Part shown: piece by piece, positions 42,782 through 53,897 of the stretch
Layout: every line of letters starts with the position of its first letter
Numbering within the stretch: position 1 is the stretch's first letter
DNA from: Anisus vortex
Lineage: Eukaryota > Mollusca > Gastropoda > Planorbidae
Assembly (NCBI GenBank): GCA_949126835.1
Contig: OX421500.1
Span: 44,238,114-44,302,113, forward strand
Length of the DNA stretch: 64,000 nt
Direction of reading: 5' to 3'
Notes under the pieces: model-generated
The model's input: the letters and a program-made list of their open reading frames with translations, nothing else
Database searches by the model: none
Told to the model about the DNA's origin: nothing
Position numbers and translations under genes: made by a program

Positions 42782-43807
42782 TTAATAGTTATTGTAGACG
42801 CGATCATTTCTATAAACATTTTGATCCACGAAGGCAAATTTACTTTGAATATCTCGTTCGCTTAAAGACAAATCACTATGAATCTCATGTTCTTCTTTAC
42901 GCGGTTCACTGTCATGTCCAGATTTGTAATTCTTTGATTTACTCTCCGCCTTTTGTTTTCTCTTTTTCTTATCTTTCCGTTTCTTGTTTTTAGTTTCTCC
43001 GTTAATGGACACAACGGAAGTAGAATTCTGGTAAACATTAAGCTTGGAATGTTCGTCGGCACTGTTCGCATACGTCAGGCCAACAGCGTGAGTCATATTC
43101 TCGAAGAGCGGTTTAGCAGACGATATATGCATCGACATGTTGTCAGGTCTGGCTTCACAAGTGTGCAGTCTGTTGGGCAAGGTATTGCCAGATGTTTGAG
43201 GTACGTCTCCAAAATCTTCAAAAGTGTTATACGGATTCAGCAGGTCATTAACCGTAGCTCTCAGGGAGGTGTACGGGCCTGCTGGTTCCTCCACCACAAG
43301 TAACAGCTCCGGTTTCTTTGAGCGAATGGCAGTGTATTGTGTATGAGAAGAGGGCCGCTGTGGGCCGACATCCGGGCCCGCCGATGAAAAGTGATGGTTG
43401 GGATTCAAACTCCCTTTACCTAGCATGTAGCCGTTGGAGTATGTTGGCTGCATCAAGTCGGTCTCAAGAGATGTTGCCTGTTGCTGGTGTGTAGGTTCAG
43501 CGTTGGCGTTCTGGACATTTTCCTGACGAACTTCCTTGGCTGTGGGAGAACTGTTCCCGCCTTGGTCGAGGCGCCCGGGCTTATCTTTTGATCTACGCCT
43601 TCGTAAGAGGATGAAGCCGAGCACGCCCAGCAGAATGAGTAGGAGAACAGCGGCGGAGCATCCACAGGCTATGGCAACTATCGTCTCCAGAGACACGCAT
43701 TGGCAGGATCCCGGGGAGGTGTTTTCTGGTTGTGTTGCAGTTGTTTCACAGGAACTGTTGTTTTGCGCTGTGGTATTAACCATGTCTGTTTTCGGAAATG
43801 CTACCAA
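42782..43807 (-). CDS. Last exon of a membrane protein with a YxN-rich tail
   Basis: Open for about 341 codons (numbering from 43807, where the first codon is TTG, not ATG). Not a recognised named gene. Residues 9-42 are a short Ser/Thr/Asn-rich, Cys-containing juxtamembrane part with no signal peptide. The membrane helix is about 43-68, followed by LLRRRRSK. The 270-residue tail has YxN motifs at Y123, Y246, Y259, Y332 and Y338, YTSL at 179 and a polybasic KRKDKKKRKQK at 276-286. AGPYTSL and VYQNST resemble AGPYDNL and VYQNQT of the 3563-4972 protein. Acceptor-like sequences on the minus strand (tttttttggtag at about 43804 and gaaaacag at about 43786) suggest this is the 3' terminal exon, with the signal peptide and ectodomain in upstream exons not identified here. 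The first internal ATG is codon 9 (43783). Confidence 0.72.
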   Translation of the reverse strand: MVAFPKTDMVNTTAQNNSSCETTATQPENTSPGSCQCVSLETIVAIACGCSAAVLLLILLGVLGFILLRRRRSKDKPGRLDQGGNSSPTAKEVRQENVQNANAEPTHQQQATSLETDLMQPTYSNGYMLGKGSLNPNHHFSSAGPDVGPQRPSSHTQYTAIRSKKPELLLVVEEPAGPYTSLRATVNDLLNPYNTFEDFGDVPQTSGNTLPNRLHTCEARPDNMSMHISSAKPLFENMTHAVGLTYANSADEHSKLNVYQNSTSVVSINGETKNKKRKDKKKRKQKAESKSKNYKSGHDSEPRKEEHEIHSDLSLSERDIQSKFAFVDQNVYRNDRVYNNY

Positions 43808-44129
43808 AAAAATATTTTCTTGTTATGTCCGACTAGACGGCTACACATCTGTGGATGTGATATTTCTAGTTTTTCTAGATTTGGACTTGGGAACTGCTCT
43901 TGGTGCTAGGATTCGTCTTTATTCTTTTAACAAACCTGTGAAATGAAGAAATTCACAAAGTGTGAACAATACATTTTTAAAAAATGATATAGATCTAATA
44001 AAATTACCTACTGGCTCATTAAAACTTTTGTTTTTAATTCATCAATGGATAGTCAAGAACTATTATACATTTCAAATATTCGCCATCAAATACAACTGCG
44101 GCTAATGTTGACATTATGTGGTACCAAAG
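43808..44129. other. Upstream flank or intron of the 42782-43807 gene
   Basis: No exon with a signal peptide is visible. An in-frame stop lies at 43823, six codons upstream of the open frame. Confidence 0.4.
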
Positions 44130-44365
44130 ACTATAATAAGATGGCCCGCTTTCTGCTTTTTGATAACTTGAAACACTTAGTTTCGGAATTTCCGATCACA
44201 CTACGTCCTCTAGACTTCCGGTTTAGTAATTCTCAATGATTTGCTCAATGGAAAATTAAGATTAAAATCGAAAGTTGTATACAGCGAAAACCTTTAATGC
44301 AATCGTAGGAGCGTAGAAGTCATTTAAGACAGCCTTATTTGTGCACGGGAAAAAAAGAGCATATA
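44130..44365 (-). repeat. Inverted copy of the 3297-3562 repeat
   Basis: The reverse complement aligns with 3297-3540. A short direct-orientation piece (gcgggccatcttattacagtc) follows at 44384-44410, so part of the repeat is itself duplicated. Confidence 0.65.
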
Positions 44366-44469
44366 AGCTCTAAAGATAGAGCAAGCGGGCCATCTTATTA
44401 CAGTCTTTGATGGCAGTTAGTTACAGAGCTGCAGACATTTTAATGTAAAAATTTGAAACAAAAAAAACT

Positions 44470-44946
44470 TACAAGAAAACCATAAAAATGAACTTTTTAT
44501 TATACTCCCTTTATTTGCAAACTAAGTTTACCATCATGTAATTAAATAATTGATTGACTACTGCAAATGAAACGTACAGAAAAATATCTGTGTCGCAAAT
44601 CTCAAAAATATCTCCTTACTCCGTATGAATTGTTCTAAAAATAATCTTAGCGCATAATTTTTTTTCTAGCTTTGCGCCGAAAAACTATAAAAAGTTGCAC
44701 AGGCATTTTTAAAGTGAAACCAACATTTTTCTTATACTTTCCTTTTAAGAAATGAATATTGTCATAAGTGTAGTATTATTTAGTAGTTTTAACTGAAAAT
44801 TTGACAGGATGTATTGTTAGTTGGGTCAAGTCTGCTGTTCAAATTTCAGCTCGATCGGACCACGGGAAGTGGTCGAAAAATTGAAGCCAATTTTTGCACC
44901 ATTGCAGACAGACAGACAGAAATTGCAACTTAAAATAAAGGGAGTA
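44470..44946 (+). mobile_element. CTCCCT-ended MITE, copy 1
   Basis: Ends TA-CTCCCTTTATTTG and AAATAAAGGGAG-TA at 44503-44517 and 44935-44946 form a short TIR flanked by TA. Interior landmarks are ttgcgccgaaaaactataaa, cagctcgatcggaccacggg and gaagtggtcgaaaaat. The sequence aacaagaaaaccataaaaa just left of the TIR is also conserved in copies 2 and 3, so the mobile unit may extend about 35 bp beyond the TIR. No coding capacity. Confidence 0.72.
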
Positions 44947-45491
44947 AAAATTACCGGTAAACCTTTTTTGTTCACATAATCTTTTTAAAAAATTGGCTTT
45001 CGGAGCTAGATTTTGGGTTCAAAATATATTTTATTAATATAAAAACTGTTAGACTATACTATATAAATTGTAAAATTCTAAATGACTAACAAAATAATTT
45101 TCAAAAAATTTGATCATCTAAAAAAATATGTTAATTTTTATTCTCATTTTTTTTTAATTAGATCTAGTCGTTATTCTTTAAAAAAAAAAAGATATATTTA
45201 CAAAAATAATACAGCAAAGACAGAGAATTCAAAACAATGACACAACATTTTCAAAATTATTTCTATCGAAAGCGAAAGTTATGACAATATAGAACAGCAG
45301 AGTACGACCTGGCCAATTCAATTAATAAATAAAAAAAAAAAAATAAGAACTCTTTTTATTTTAAAGAAACTGATTAATATGAATTTTTAAATCTTCTGAC
45401 ATTATACAGCTGTATTTAGAGTTAGTTAAAAACTTAAACAGGACAGTAGAAAAGACTTAAATTAACTGGGAAGAATATAAGAGTTCAACCA
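44947..45491. other. Intergenic, nothing recognised
   Basis: AT-rich. Confidence 0.4.
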
Positions 45492-45499
45492 TATAGATA
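45492..45499. repeat. hAT target-site duplication, left (tatagata)
   Basis: The same 8 bases follow the element at 48836-48843. Confidence 0.85.
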
Positions 45500-45742
45500 C
45501 AGGGCCCTCACAAGCCTTTGTGGCGCCCCAGGGCAAAAGTTTCAGCGCCGCCCCTTGCATACTGTAACTGCTTTGTTTCGTGCATAGGTAGGTTCTCAAC
45601 CTTTTTCGGCTCACCGCCCCCTTTTTCAAATTTTTATCTCTCACTGCTAGAAGTTGAACTAATGAGTCAAATTTGCGCATATAATTTGTTTAAGCCGACT
45701 AGATTTGTATGCAATTTTATCATCCTAAAAAGAGCTGAAATA

Positions 45743-46226
45743 TCATAACAAGAAAACCATAAAAACGAAGTTTTCATTATACTCCCTTTATTTGCAAACT
45801 AAGTTTACCATCATGTAATTAAACAATTGATTGACTACTGGAAATGAAACCCCAAAGAAAAATATCTGTGTTGCAAATCTCAAAAATATCTCCTTACTCT
45901 GTATGAATTGTTCTAAAAATAATCGTAGCGCATAATTTTTTTTTCTAGCTTTGCGCCGAAAAAGTATAAAAAGTTTCACAGGCATTTTTAACGCGAAATC
46001 AAAATATTTCTTATACTTTCCTTTTAAGAAATGAATATTGTCATAAGTGTAGTATTATTAAGTCGTTTTAACTGAAAATTTGATAGGATGTATTGTTAGG
46101 CGCCCCAAATCTGCTGTCCAAATTTCAGCTCGATCGGACCACGGGAAGTGGTCGAAAAATCGAAGCCAATTTTTGCACCACGATTGACGATTGCAAACAT
46201 TGCAACTTAAAATAAAGGGAGTAACA
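45743..46226 (+). mobile_element. CTCCCT-ended MITE, copy 2 (first of a tandem dimer)
   Basis: Same landmarks as copy 1. It runs directly into copy 3 through gggagtaacaagaaaacc, so the two share a junction. Confidence 0.75.
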
Positions 46227-46726
46227 AGAAAACCGTAAAAACGAAGTTTTTATTATACTCCCTTTATTTGCAAACCATGTGTTTAATGTATAGAACAAAT
46301 AAGTAATATCGTACCTTATGAATTTCAACACTAAAATTTCCAATTGGTAATGTACGGCTTGCAGTAAACACAACACTACAAAACTAAAATTTCGAATCGG
46401 TAATGTCGGCAAATACATATCTAATTATAACGATTGCGCATTTTTTTTTAAATGTGTGAAGCATAATTTTTTTTTCTACACTTGCGCCGAAAAACTATAA
46501 AAAGTTGCACAGGCATATCTCTTATACTTTCCTTTTAAGAAATGAATATTGTCATAAGTGTAGTATTATTAAGTCGTTTTAACTGAAAATTTGATAGGAT
46601 GTATTGTTAGGCGCCACAAATCTGCTGTCCAAATTTCAGCTCGATCGGACCACGGGAAGTGGTCGAAAAATCGAAGCCAATTTTTGCACCACGATTGCAG
46701 ACATTGCAACTTAAAATAAAGGGAGT
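46227..46726 (+). mobile_element. CTCCCT-ended MITE, copy 3 (second of a tandem dimer)
   Basis: Contains the duplicated piece aatttccaattggtaatg / aatttcgaatcggtaatg. Followed by taaaaagagctgaaat, which also precedes copy 2 at 45728-45743, as if the dimer had duplicated about 16 bases of target. Confidence 0.75.
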
Positions 46727-47792
46727 AAAAAGAGCTGAAATTAATACATTTGTTTAATTGTTGTTTAATAAAAAAATATCAAACAAATATACTGCAAAAT
46801 AGATTTTGAAAATAAAACAATTTTAAAGTGAAGCTTGTTCCTGGTATGTTGCTAGTAGTTCTTCTACGTTACAATAAATAGGGTGTGGAAATGGAATAAT
46901 TTTTTGTTTGTCAAAACCAAAAGACCTAGAGAAATTGATGGATGTCCTTTTGCAACCAAAAGTCGTGATTATAGTCCATTTTTGTATTCAATTTTTATTC
47001 TTTATTTGTTATTTATTATTTTTGCAGTTGTAAAGGTGGGGCTGATTTTAATACTTCACCATTATTAACAAAGCTCTAATAACCAATCAGGAATTTTCAT
47101 GTTTTTAATATTATCTTTAAATCGTCTGTTGAAGTAATCATTAATTGTCTCAATGTATTGAAGTAAGCATGTCTTCGTCAGTTGTTCTTTATAAATTCAA
47201 GATTTCTGCGTCCAAAGTTGTGCTTGTACAATAGAAGTTTTGACATAAATGCAAAAAAAACAACAACACTAGACTATTTGTCTTCTTTTAATTAAGGTCA
47301 AGTCCCTGAAAAAAATTTTTTTTACTTATTTATTCAATTAAAAAGGGATATCAGTTTTCAAGTGTATGAGATTTTCTCTCAAATAAATGTCTTTGGTTTC
47401 CAAAAACTTTAATTTAGCATCAAAACAAATATCCATACAATATATTTAAACTTTAGATGACTAGCGTACCTAAGTGGTAGTAACAAACTATTTGTAATCC
47501 TCATTATTCTTTAAAAAATCTGCCAAACTCTCTGAACAATCTATCATTGAATGCGTTGCTTCTGTTTTGTTATATGCAGTAATTACGTATTGTAGTGAGT
47601 GATGCAGGCGATAACTTAGTTTTTTAGCAAATTAATGTTGTCGATGAATCAAACACAGCTAATACATCTGGCAGAGATTTCTTTAATTACGACATCAAGC
47701 TATGATAGAATCCATAACATCGTCGATGGAAGAATTTCTTTTTTCCCTAAAAAGTATTCTAGTTAAAGTAATATAATTTGTCTTTAGTGTCC

Positions 47793-48030
47793 TTAATTTT
47801 TTTCTTTAGCAAAACTAGCAAACTGTTCCCTTCTAAAAGAAAAAAAAATATAACGTTTAAATATTGTCAGGAAGAGTGGACTCCAAACAAGTTGTAAAAA
47901 TGTGGAAAGTTTGTAGGTACTCACACAATATTTTCTCACTTCATCACGTGCCATTTCATTAATTCGTCTCTGCATAGTGCTTTTGCCCAACTTATATTTC
48001 TTTAATAGGTCGATATCAAGACTGGTTTTA
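47793..48030 (-). pseudogene. hAT transposase remnant (ZBED5-like)
   Basis: The minus-strand translation has LDIDLLKKYKLGKSTMQRRI followed by NEMARDEVRKYC. This follows the N-terminal pattern of ZBED5-type hAT transposases (LSNxTVxRRIxxMAxDV). The following sequence is out of frame. Supports the hAT call and its minus orientation. Confidence 0.5.
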
Positions 48031-48835
48031 ATAAATTAAAGGCTATATAAATCTAATTTATTCAAATTAAAACCAAAACAATCTGAATGAAACTGTGATA
48101 ATGAACAAAAGCACCGAACTTCGTTTTTAAACGAGCTGAGCCAGATATTTAATTTATACTCACCCTAGCCCCAACTTCCTCTTCTAAAAATCTAATCACC
48201 GCCCCATCTGCATTTCTCAGATACTGTCTAAATATAGCAATAGATCAAGTTTAAGTACAGAATGGGCTTTATATATGACTTTTACGTCACAATTACACAG
48301 TAGGCATAAGTCGATAAAGCCTTTGTCAAAGCTTACCCTTCTCATAATTGTAGCAGATCTTAATTTTGGTAATTAAAAAATCAGTGGTGTTGAATATATT
48401 TCAAGTATTCTACTTTCGTACCGCCCACTGGCCCTTCAGCGATCCCTACTGTTGCCGGGAACAGCAGCGCCCCCCCCCCCCGAGCTTCTCACCGCCCCTG
48501 GGGCGCTTAGTTAATTATTAGGATTAACGACATTTTAAAATGCAATTTAATAAGAATATTCTAGATGAGCCAATCTTTTATAAAACCTTTGTGAGCCTAT
48601 TAAAAAGTGAAACATTTTTTTAAAACAGTTTGAGTGTAATTAAATAAGAAGTCAACTTCCACGAATCTATATTTATTCATTATTCCTTTTGTTTACATTT
48701 TGTGTTTCAAATTTTATTTCCCCTTCAACTCTCCTAAAATTGCTGGTACGAACTTAGGCTGAATGTGCCGCCCCCCTAGAAGTGCCGCCCCCCGGGCATA
48801 TGCCCCCGTCTGCCCTTCCCCATGTGAGGGCACTG

Positions 48836-48843
48836 TATAGATA
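48836..48843. repeat. hAT target-site duplication, right (tatagata)
   Basis: Matches 45492-45499. Confidence 0.85.
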
Positions 48844-48863
48844 TCTATGGTTCAACTATATTA

Positions 48864-49793
48864 ATAGAGCGATTGCAATAGGCGTGGCTTAGGTAATTAC
48901 ACGTAATTTTGTAAATAGCGGCCATCTTGGTGATAATTGCATTAATGGGGAATAAACATTGTTCCTTACCATGTGTATTTTAAACCCAAAATTTAAGGAA
49001 TTAGTTTCCATAAATCTTGATATTTAACTGTGATACTAATCCTTAGTAGTCCGTCCACGAAATAAACAAGTACCCAAGATTTTAGGCTTTTATATGTAAT
49101 ATAGTGACTGTAAAATCGGTTAGTTGACAGACTGTGAAATCATTTAGTTTGACAACACCGAGTTGGCAAGACCTAAAAATAAAAATCGCGCATTCTGCAG
49201 TCGGCTGATTTGATTTCACACTACGACAAGGCCGTTAGACCATCTGGCAACCCTGCGACAATGCCCCCAACGCTATCATGCCTCTGCCCTACATTTGGTG
49301 TTTTTGTTTCTAACTTTTTCCTGATTGGTCACCTCATCTTGGGTACCTGTCTTGTTTTATGAAAATAAATGCTTGTTGGGTGTTTTGGGTTCTGTTTGTC
49401 GAATCACTGAGTGAAAGGCTGGCTGTAGGCCTAAACCCACCACATATAATATAGTTTTTCAATAGCTCTTCTGAAACATTGTACATTCTGCTTTAAGCTT
49501 TACTTTTAGATACTAAGTTAAAAGGCTAACTTTCGACAATCAACATCTTCTATTAAATATTCTGCACTTACGGAACCTTTACCATTGATTTTTAATGGTT
49601 TAAATTTTAGCTTTGAATGTTAATTTTCATCGCATGACAGTGTTTTATAATTTTTTTAAGTCATATTGTTGAAATGATGAAATTTAAAAATAAAACCTAA
49701 TTAAGCCTATAGTAATACGGCTGCCATTTATCACCAATAGACAAAGTAAACAAACATCACGTGCCTTTTGTCACGTGATTGCAATCGCTCTAT
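48864..49793. mobile_element. Non-autonomous TIR element, copy 1
   Basis: 930 bp with TIRs ATAGAGCGATTGCAAT / ATTGCAATCGCTCTAT flanked by TA on both sides. Inner sub-terminal sequence gcggccat.. (left) and ..atcacgtgcctttt, gtcacgtgattg (right) is shared with 59369-61213. No ORF of note. Confidence 0.78.
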
Positions 49794-50994
49794 TATCGAT
49801 AGAGTTTCAATTTATTTATTGTCAGAATCGAGATTTAAATGTTGCGGCCTTGGGCCTTATGCATAGGCCAAAAAACTAGAAATCACGTTACATACCTGTC
49901 TACCTAATGAAAAACATCTACTTCGTCAACATATTTCTGACATAGCCTAGCATAGTGTGTATGCATTTGTTGTTTAATCAAGTCTCAGGCCTATATGCAT
50001 ATTTGTTTATATTACAAGACTGTGTTTAAATATATGTATAACAGAGTCTAGATGCATTTCACTAATATTTGTTTTCGTATTTGCGTATGCTTTCAATGCT
50101 AAAAAAAAATTTACTTTTTCATTTTTTTTTTAGAGAAAATTGTAATTCTATTGTATGTTATAAATTTATAAATATTCTAAACATAAAGAAAACAGCGTCA
50201 AAGATATGTTTTGTACATTCTATTATAACGGGTTACCTATGGAAAAAAAAGGTCTATCCCTAACTCTAAACTGCACTAAAATTAAACTTAAGTCGGTAGA
50301 AGATTTAACCAAATACTTTATAGTTTATACCATGAATCAATTAGCCTATATTTTATTTCGTTTAGTTAAATTCCTAATGAAAGCTGTAAATATTTAAACC
50401 CAGTTTTGTGAGAGGCTACAGCCTCTAAAACCAGGTGATTTATTTGTTTCGCTAGTATTATGTGACATTTAGTTTGTTTGTGTTTTTATCTAGGGCTTTT
50501 TTTTTTAAAGAAATATTTTGCCTGACTTGTACTATTTGAAAAGCCTCCATACAGTATAGCTTATACAAAAGTGATTATTAAAATATTTTCTTCTTTCTGT
50601 TATAATTGAAATAAATTCATTAACTTTCTTTGTTATAATGTTTGTTTTGTACATGTTTTCCGTACAACAAAAACTGTACATTAAATTGTATATCTTTAGA
50701 AAGCCCTTATACTTTTAATGTAAGATGTAGGCCTACTTTTAAAACACAACTTAAATACTCACTTTTTAAATATATACATTTCAACTTCCTTCATTTAGTA
50801 TTTTTATACCCCTACTGTTTTACTTGTATAATAAGTTGGTAAAAAATTTATAATATTATTTTACCTGTATACATAGTATGTATATACATGACGTGTAGGC
50901 CCCCTATATGCCGATACATCAAGTTTTTATGATTTTCAATTCGCGCTAGATCTATATCTTATCCTGTTATCTAAACAAGTTTTTTGCAGACTTA
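49794..50994. other. AT-rich intergenic, nothing recognised
   Basis: Several 60-66-codon open frames without motifs. Confidence 0.4.
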
Positions 50995-51135
50995 TCTAGC
51001 CTAAAAGAAAAAACCAGTAACTTAACATCATTTAAAACATTAATAAAAATGCAAGACTTTTTGGACCACGGATGAGCGTAGGACGCAATAATCTTCTTTA
51101 TAGAAGGAGCGTTGTATAGTATAAGATAAGATTTA
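50995..51135 (+). pseudogene. 3'-end fragment of the nested LINE family
   Basis: Contains catcatttaaaacattaata, aaaatgcaagact, the 3' UTR gagcgtaggacgcaataatc and the terminal gtataagataag. The sequence is close to the nested copy, so it is a recent truncated insertion. Confidence 0.82.
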
Positions 51136-51250
51136 CACGCCGTGTTCTATAGAGTATGCATGTGTTTGTTACTGGATGTTAAATGCACTCTGAGATTACA
51201 TTGTGTTTGTAAAAAAAAAGCGCAATATAAATAAACTTATTATTATAATA
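51136..51250 (+). repeat. SINE-type 3' tail with (ATT)n
   Basis: Matches 28875-28945 (inverted): gttaaatgcactctgag, ttacattgtgtttg, aagcgcaatataaat, ttattatta. Confidence 0.5.
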
Positions 51251-51884
51251 TTATACTTACCTACTTAAGTATCTAAAAGAAAAATAAGAGTCAACAAATA
51301 GCATTATAACCAGGTCAAATCCTGACTCGCTTAATCTGGGCAAACAATCCAAACACAGCTTTTTAACATGGTGGAAAACTGGAGACGTTACGAAATAAAA
51401 AAAGAAGAAATGACTCTCCGATTTCCCCCAAACAGACACCTGACACTTCAACCATTGTTATATGGCAAAAGCTATAACTTTACACTCAGAATAACAATAG
51501 AGTCGAGTAGACAGGTCAGAGATGTGGAATTGTTGGGGGAAGGTGCAATGTTTACTTCCGTATTACACGCGCCGTCTGCTAGCCTATTGTGGGTGACTGT
51601 TTGTCCGTAGCAATGCATCTGGTTTTAATATGTTTCTTGGATTTAAAAGATAAACCAGTTGTTGTTGTTTTAATATGTATATCGCTTGATATGGAGAGCG
51701 GACTAATCACTTAACTTAGATAGCATCTTAAGTCTAAAGTGAACCCGGCATAGAATAGAGATTAGAAACTAGAGAAGAAAAACGGAGGAGGAAGAAAATT
51801 GAAACCTCAACACTAAATCTAGTTGTAGCCCAGAAAAAACAGCATCAACCGAGTTAGCATATTATTATATATTTCTTCTTTCCA
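51251..51884. other. Intergenic, nothing recognised
   Basis: Open frames at 51257-51451 and 51368-51610 overlap on opposite strands and lack motifs. Confidence 0.35.
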
Positions 51885-52416
51885 CATGCGCTGCCTCAGA
51901 CGCATACTTGGGATATCTTGAAAAGACCGCATAACAAACAACGAGGTCTTGCAACGGGCTAACATGCCTAGCATGATCACTCTCCTTCGCCAACGACGTC
52001 TTCGGTGGCTTGGCCATGTTTCCAGGATAGAGGATGGGCGAATCCCAAAAGACCTGCTATATGCTGAGCTCGCGGAAGGCAAGAGAGCTACCGGCCGCCC
52101 CCAACTCAGGTTCAAGGACGTCTGCAAACGTGACCTAAAGGCTATAGATGTAGAGGTCGAGAACTGGGAGAACCTTGCTCAGCACAGAAATAGTTGGAGA
52201 GGCACCCTACACACCGGTATAAATGCGGCAGCGGGCAAACTTCGCCTTATGGCGGAGGCTAAACGAGCAGCGAAGAAAAGTAGGCTGCCCCTAACAATCT
52301 CCAACGGTCCAGCTTTCAAGTGCCAGAGATGCGATAGAGCCTGTCTCTCAAGGATAGGTCTCCACAGGCTCAGTCAATTTTGCAGGGCTGGCCAAATCAC
52401 AGGAGCGCAAAACTAA
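51885..52416 (+). pseudogene. 5'-truncated LINE: reverse transcriptase C-terminus and zinc finger
   Basis: Starts with HMRCLRRILGIS, a stop, KDRITNNEVLQRA, then stays open from 51949: LRWLGHVSRIEDGRIPKDLL, YAELAEGKRATGRPQLRFKD, VCKRDLKAID, NSWRGTL. A C-terminal finger follows (FKCQRCDRACLSRIGLHRL then SQFC). This is the conserved end of a widespread invertebrate non-LTR family, different from the nested LINE. The single stop and loss of everything upstream mark it as a dead fragment. Confidence 0.78.
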
Positions 52417-52794
52417 TCGTCTTTCGAGACTATGGAGCCAATGATGGATATATTTGGGAAAATCCGAAAAAGCCAATGGATTTTTTTAAAATATCAATGA
52501 CATAATCAATGAACATAATATATTGGTTAGACTAAAGAGTATGCGGAGTAAATTATTTTCTATGGTTAAACTAGTTTAATATTTAATAATAATCATTTCT
52601 GCATTTAGTCCCTTAACGAACAAGGAACACAAATCCACGGCGAGTAATACCTCACAGTAGACCGCCAAACTCTTACATTTCTTTCCCAGTTTTTCCGGTA
52701 ACTTTGGCTTCCCCCAAAAGCACCGTGTCGAGATGTCTTCTATGGGCATCATCTGGGCTTTACGCCTTGGAGACTATGGTTTGTCTGGGACTAT
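52417..52794. other. Intergenic, nothing recognised
   Basis: No gene seen. Confidence 0.4.
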
Positions 52795-53592
52795 TGTCAT
52801 CTTATCTTATCTTTATATCACAGACGCTCCTTCTATAAAGAAGATTGTTGCGACCTACGTTCATCCGTGGTTTGAGTCTAGTCCTGCATTTCTATTAATG
52901 TTTTAAATGATGCTACTGGTTTTCCTGGTTTGTTCGGGCAACCCATTCCATGCCCAGATGCCACTCGGGAAGAAAGAGTACTTATATGTATTTGTTCTCG
53001 CACAAGGGATAAGAAAAGTGATTTTGTCTTTATGTTTATCTGAGCTGTGCAACAGGTTGTTATATTGTGTTGTATTTCTAAATTAGAGTTTATTGCCTTA
53101 TGTATTATTACTACTTTACTCTTTGCCCTTCTGTCCTCTAGTGTTTCTAGGTTTAATGATTTTACTAATGGTGTTACTCTTGTCAGTTGTAAATATTCAC
53201 AATTTATGAACCTTGCAGCTCTTTTTTGAATTTGTTCACATTTAATTTTTTTAATTTTTCTTTAGTTGATGGGTCCCGTACAGATCCTGCATATTCTAGT
53301 ATAGGCCTAACTAATGTGAGATAGCATTTAAGTTTTAATTTCTTGTTAGGGGCCTACATTTGTAAGAGTTCCTTTTTATGAAACCTGAAGTTTTGTTAGA
53401 CTTTTTAAGACCTTCATTAATATGTGGATTCTAAGATAACTTATCATTTATTATTACTTCTAAAAAAGTACTTTGCATTTTTAGTTTGGGTTAGGTCTTT
53501 ACTGTGAATGATGTAGTTTGTAATTATTTGTTTCTTTTTCTTGGATACTCTTAACAATGGCACTTTTCTGGGTTAACAGACACACTCCATCT
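52795..53592 (-). pseudogene. 5'-truncated copy of the nested LINE
   Basis: Collinear with 13845-14620 (C-terminal part of reverse transcriptase ORF plus 3' UTR), with small insertions and deletions that break the frame, for example ggtgtggcc added near 53604 and aaaaagtac changes near 53465. About 800 bp. Confidence 0.85.
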
Positions 53593-53897
53593 TCTATTCT
53601 AATGGTGTGGCCTATCCAAATTCATTTGTAAATCAAAGATATGGCAGCGCATTTTTTTTTCTATTTCGTTAATCGGTGACAATATTTGCTCTTCTATTTT
53701 ATCAAAACATTAGATACTACTCAGTATTTGCCTTATTTGTGAATGAAGGTTTATGAATGGAAAAATTACATCTGACTTGAATGAGTTAAAAACAAATGTA
53801 GGCCTATACTTCCGTCGTCTGAATCTTTTTCCCAGCATGAGATAAACTACAATAAGAACATCAGGGATATTGATCACAGAACTTCAAGGAAGATAAG
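53593..53897. other. Intergenic, nothing recognised
   Basis: AT-rich. Confidence 0.4.

Larger units (their letters stand above)
45500..48835 (-). mobile_element. hAT DNA transposon, degraded
   Basis: 3.34 kb with an 8-bp target duplication and short imperfect TIRs (cagggccctcaca on the left, tgtgagggcactg on the right), the hallmarks of hAT. Subterminal GC-rich stretches (cgccccaggg, accgccccc, cgcccctggggcg) occur at both ends. No intact transposase; a remnant is on the minus strand at 47793-48030. It carries a two-copy MITE insertion at 45743-46726. Confidence 0.82.
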
